From Ptychodera flava (lineage: Eukaryota; Hemichordata; Enteropneusta; Ptychoderidae), in the NCBI RefSeq assembly GCF_041260155.1, contig NC_091942.1, forward strand, positions 6,820,001 through 6,884,000: a DNA stretch of 64,000 nucleotides, read 5' to 3'. A program made the position numbers and the translations under genes. Of this stretch, positions 60,386-64,000 are shown in pieces. The notes beneath the pieces are model-generated. The model did no database searches and had not been told where the DNA came from. It saw only the letters and a program-made list of their open reading frames with translations. The stretch's first letter is position 1, and each line of letters begins with the position of its first letter.

Positions 60386-61055
60386 ATGGAAAATGATGTG
60401 GAAAGAATGACAATCTACGTGAAGATAAGTAAGTAAAAATCTGTTGGTCGCTGGGTTTCTCTTGTTAAACTGTGCAGCATATTTCGACTATTCTGACCTA
60501 GTGGAATGAATTCTCAAAACATTGACTATAGAGTGTTTCATAAATCAGTTGCAACCCTGTTGGCTTGAAACAAATCAAAGCAAGACAAACATCTTTTCCA
60601 GTGGTACGACGAAACCTTAGAAGCTGCCACAATGAGTCGATAGTTTTCAGACTGAGACAGGCTTCCTCGAGAATCATTCCCGTCCTCTAAAATAACTCAG
60701 AAGCAAGCGGACACAATGACACCCCATGCTGATGTCATGTCTCTTATGACAGATGGAATCATCATTGAGTAGATCTTTCCTTAAGTAGAACAACTTAAAG
60801 ATCTTCTGATTAGTTGGAAAGGCGCATGAAAACCCCTTACGGTATTTGGTGCTCCTCATCCTCCGCTCTGCATGCACAAGAACTGTGAATCTAGCCTCCA
60901 TTTAAAAGCAGTCACCAGAGATTTTATTCACTCACAAAATTTCAGGCAATTTTTTTACAGGCAGCAAAGAAATATTTAAAATGTACATCCAGGGTGGTCC
61001 GTTCGACCTCACTGTTCAACTATGCTATGAACTGAACACGTGTCATTCGCTGTAA
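60386..61055 (+). CDS. Possible two-exon small gene or 5' exons of an unidentified gene
   Basis: Exon a (60386-60428) starts with ATG in a full Kozak context (ACCATGG) and ends at a consensus donor AA|GTAAGT. Exon b (60961-61055) follows a good TTTTTTTACAG acceptor. Joined in phase they read 45 codons to TAA, with the start MENDVERMTIYVKI and the later part YIQGGPFDLTVQLC. A further TTTCAG acceptor stands just before exon a (near 60350), so it might be an internal exon. I recognise no family. The splice signals are the only support; chance is quite possible. Confidence 0.22.
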
Positions 61056-62795
61056 CAGGCAAAATTTCAGTTGCGTCTGGATTATGTATGGCGGCGAAAC
61101 TTTCGAAGATTGTTTCTACATTGCTGGGCCATGAAGAATTCTAGGTCGAATGACCCCATTACGCGATTCACAGAACATGGAGGTAGGGTCCCGGGGTCTC
61201 TAATGTATCGACACGAGTGTGAGCGACGCGTGCAGAGATTCAAGGATGCCACTAGGTTACGATAAAGGCCAAGACAAAGATAGTCCCAACAGTATATCTG
61301 ATTCAGAACGTGTGACATGAAGACCCTCGTTACAATAGAGTCGGCTGCCTGAGCTTTTTCCGTTTTTCCACCAATAGTATACGCTGGTGCATCTGTTGCG
61401 AAATTTGATTTTGTTTACATCGAAATGTGAAGTAGCCTACATGCGGCAAATGATGACCTACAGTGGGCAAGACAACGTATGGTCGCCAGCGGACGTCAGG
61501 TACGGCATCTTGTCTGTCAGTCCCTGTTAATAATACGCAAGCACAGAGACGCATGGGTGCACATTCTATCTGGGAGGGGGCTAGGATAGTACGTGAATTG
61601 TGGGATACTTTCCCCTGAGGGCGCGCACACATTTCGTGACGTACACATGAGACAATTACCTTGAATTCTTTGCCTGACGTGTGACACATGTTGGTCATGT
61701 CAGGACTTGACATTGGTTTCCTATCACGGTAAATGTCCGGATATGCTATTTGCCGTCCCGTCGCAGAAGCTCATACAACACTCGCGTAGGGACGTGCACT
61801 CAGGTTTTAGTTACATTTGCAAAGAAAGAGATACAGGTATATGTGGGAAGTAATTCGTGTTTTCTGGGTCACTTACAATACACATTGCAAGATACTAGAT
61901 TACAAGCTGTGAGTAAAAAGTTCGCATCACTTTCCATCATGTGCTAACAACACCACTGTATCACCAGTATCCGCTCTGGACAAGTTTAAATTTCACCGGC
62001 AAGTTAGTTCAAATCTTGCCTTGAAACACACAAAGGTTATTTGCGCTGTGTTCGAGATTAGTTATCTATAACGTCACAAGGCATTCAACTTATATTATCT
62101 AATGGATTGTGTACTCTGAGATGAAGTTTGCCTATCGAGTGCTCACACTACTTTAAACAGTTTCGGCTAACTTACAGTCCGCCGTTGGTAATGTTAAAGA
62201 GGCACAGCAAGGGGAAAGTATGTGTGGTCAGAGAGAAATATTAGACACTCCATCGAACACATCCATGTCAAAGATGCAAACTCGAAAGCTGCCAAAGGTT
62301 GACCCAGAGGTCATCGAACGATGGCTCTCTACGCTCTGAATATAGAACAGGCGATGAACATGATGTGTATCTTGGCATTTTATGAAAATAATTACCCATG
62401 AACTTTCAGCGGTACTTGACCTTGTACGTAATATCTGTCAAGTGTGTCAGATGTCATCTAGTGTCGAAAAAAGACTTAGTTTTAAAAGTCAGAAATAATG
62501 TATGAGAGCTGTTAGGTCGGAAAAGGTAATAAAAATATATGGTATAAATATTTCATTCGATTATTTTTCAATCTTGTTGTTTTTTTTAGAAAGATATTCA
62601 CATGACAGTACATTGTAAATGTTTTGAATTCTGGAAACAAAGATATATGCTGCTTTTTCCACTCGGAAAAATGTCAGATCTTGCGGGGCGAAAAAACTGT
62701 TCATGCACATTCTTACAACCCCGCCTTTGAGACTATTCAATGGTGCATCCCTGTATGTGGCGGGTTGACATCGTGAAAAATGTTATCTTTTACTT

Positions 62796-62800
62796 AAAAA
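62796..62800 (-). terminator. Pol III terminator (T5) of second tRNA-Trp
   Basis: Five T on the minus strand, 11 nt past the discriminator, as at the first copy. Confidence 0.7.
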
Positions 62801-62810
62801 TATGAACTAC

Positions 62811-62882
62811 TGACCCCGACGTGATTTGAACACGCAACCTTCTGATCTGGAGTCAGACGCGCTACCGTTGCGCCACGGAGTC
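62811..62882 (-). tRNA. tRNA-Trp (CCA), second copy
   Basis: On the minus strand, 72 nt identical to the tRNA-Trp at 41745-41816 except for one base in the T-loop (TTCAAATC instead of TTCGAATC). Anticodon CCA, no intron. The first 15 nt of 3' flank (GTAGTTCATATTTTT) match the other copy with one change, which points to a duplication that carried its terminator along. Confidence 0.97.
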
Positions 62883-62900
62883 ATTGTTGCAGCCATATGG

Positions 62901-64000
62901 ACTGATAAAATTCAAATCGGTCCAACTCGAAATTAACGCGTCACACGAAAATCACGTGATTTAACTCTATAAATAGCTATGACTGGGCAGTTTTTAAATA
63001 CAGAACTTCGAATATGCCAAATAACTGCCTTGCTTTGTACCTGGAAATTTTGTGTGAAAGAGACATGTTTCGTCATTAATTTAGAAGTACACGTTCTGTG
63101 TTTATTTTCGGTACCTTTTGTTTTATCGTCCTCGCTTTATTCAGTACCAATCAAAGTTTGAGAGCGCATTTCGTTACATTTTTAATTTCCGAAATTCTAA
63201 GCATGCTTCTTATCATTCCCACTATACAGTAGATTTGTTCTGGTAATTCTACAATTCGATTGTGTTCCGGGTCTACAAGGTAGTATGTTGAGTGATCGAC
63301 CGCGACGACTTTTGTGTTAAAATTAACAGACAGGTGTCGCTATCTCATTATTTGTAGAGGTATGGTGTCGATTTAAATCTAAAACACTTTCGCCACATTA
63401 GGAATAATATACACATAATTTCGTAGACGATGTCTACAAGATTGCTTTTGATGTGTTGTTTTTATTCCAATATCATTGTGACAACTTGAAAACCAACATT
63501 TCCTGTGTGTGTGACGGTTAATACGATTTTCCGATAGAGGGCGCTTTACCACAGCGCTCAGCCTGAGAACTGATTACTGACAAAATTCAAATCGGTCCAA
63601 CTCGAAATTAACGTGTCACTTGAAAATCATGTGATATAACTCTATAAATAACTAGTAAAGGCAGTTTTAAATACAGAACTTCTAATATGCCAAACAACTG
63701 CATTGCTATGTACTTGGAAATTTTGAAGCTTGTGTGAAAGAGACATGTTTATCAATTATTAATTTTGAAGTACACGTTCTGTGTTTATTTTCCATGCCTT
63801 TTGTTTTATCGTCCTCGCTTTATTCAGTACCTATTAAAGTTTGATAGCGCTTTTTCTTATATTTTTATTTTCCAACATTCTCCTTTCAGAAATTCTAGAC
63901 ATGCTTTTTATCATTCCCAGTACACTGTAGGTTGGTCTGGTAATTTCACAAGTCGAACGTGTCCGGGTCTAAAAGGTAGTATGTTGAGTGACCGACTGCG
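62901..64000. repeat. Direct repeat, two ~405-425 bp copies at 675-bp offset
   Basis: Copy 1 is 62901-63304, copy 2 is 63576-64000 and reaches the window edge. They share TTCAAATCGGTCCAACTCGA, AAATCACGTGATTT (CATGTGATAT in copy 2), ACTCTATAAATA, TGTTTTATCGTCCTCGCTTT and GGTAGTATGTTGAGTGA. The 271-bp spacer between copies is not similar. No conserved open frame. Each copy carries a TATAAATA string about 65 bp from its start. Confidence 0.85.

Larger units (their letters stand above)
55912..62810. other. Right flank, mostly without recognisable genes
   Basis: Upstream region of gene C. Apart from the hairpin element (56787-56969), two decayed MITE copies, simple repeats (58681-58784, C-run near 57420) and the possible two-exon small gene at 60386-61055, I recognise nothing. 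Open frames here are short and show no family motifs. Confidence 0.6.

Overview
The window looks like nuclear DNA from an animal: split genes with GT-AG introns, eukaryotic tRNA genes, many small inverted-repeat transposons and simple repeats. The repeat load and a multi-copy TRPA set would suit a marine invertebrate, perhaps a lancelet, hemichordate or echinoderm. That placement is inference; nothing in the sequence fixes the species.

The main content is a head-to-tail array of three paralogous TRPA-type cation channel genes, all on the minus strand. Gene A (1-7835) runs off the left edge, so only exons 1-4 and part of exon 5 are visible. Gene B (11716-30793) and gene C (34628-55814) are complete. 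I rebuilt both exon by exon. Each has 26 coding exons, the 25 introns fall at matching places with the same phase, and 15 of the 26 exons have identical lengths. The spliced lengths are 3489 nt (1162 aa) and 3405 nt (1134 aa), with the frame unbroken throughout. Each protein has a divergent N-terminus, a long ankyrin-repeat block, a pre-S1 linker, six membrane segments with a pore loop between S5 and S6, a TRP-like helix and a charged C-terminal tail. The gene is clearly TRPA1-like, but the cysteines and lysine that sense electrophiles in vertebrate TRPA1 are all replaced in both complete copies.

Layout: 1-7.8 kb gene A, with a LINE tail, a vestigial copy of exon 3 and a 30-bp minisatellite in its introns; 7.8-11.7 kb spacer with three inverted-repeat elements; 11.7-30.8 kb gene B, with several MITEs, two hypervariable simple-repeat tracts and a 3 x 345 bp tandem repeat in introns; 30.8-34.6 kb spacer with a 207-bp tandem duplication; 34.6-55.8 kb gene C, with a tRNA-Trp gene nested antisense in intron 14; 55.9-64 kb right flank with few gene signals, a second tRNA-Trp, a strong hairpin element, a possible two-exon small gene and a 0.4-kb direct repeat reaching the window end.

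Two MITE families recur across the window: a ~205 bp family (4 copies) and a ~350 bp family (about 8 copies, some decayed). Many copies lie in TRPA introns, some within 50 bp of splice sites.
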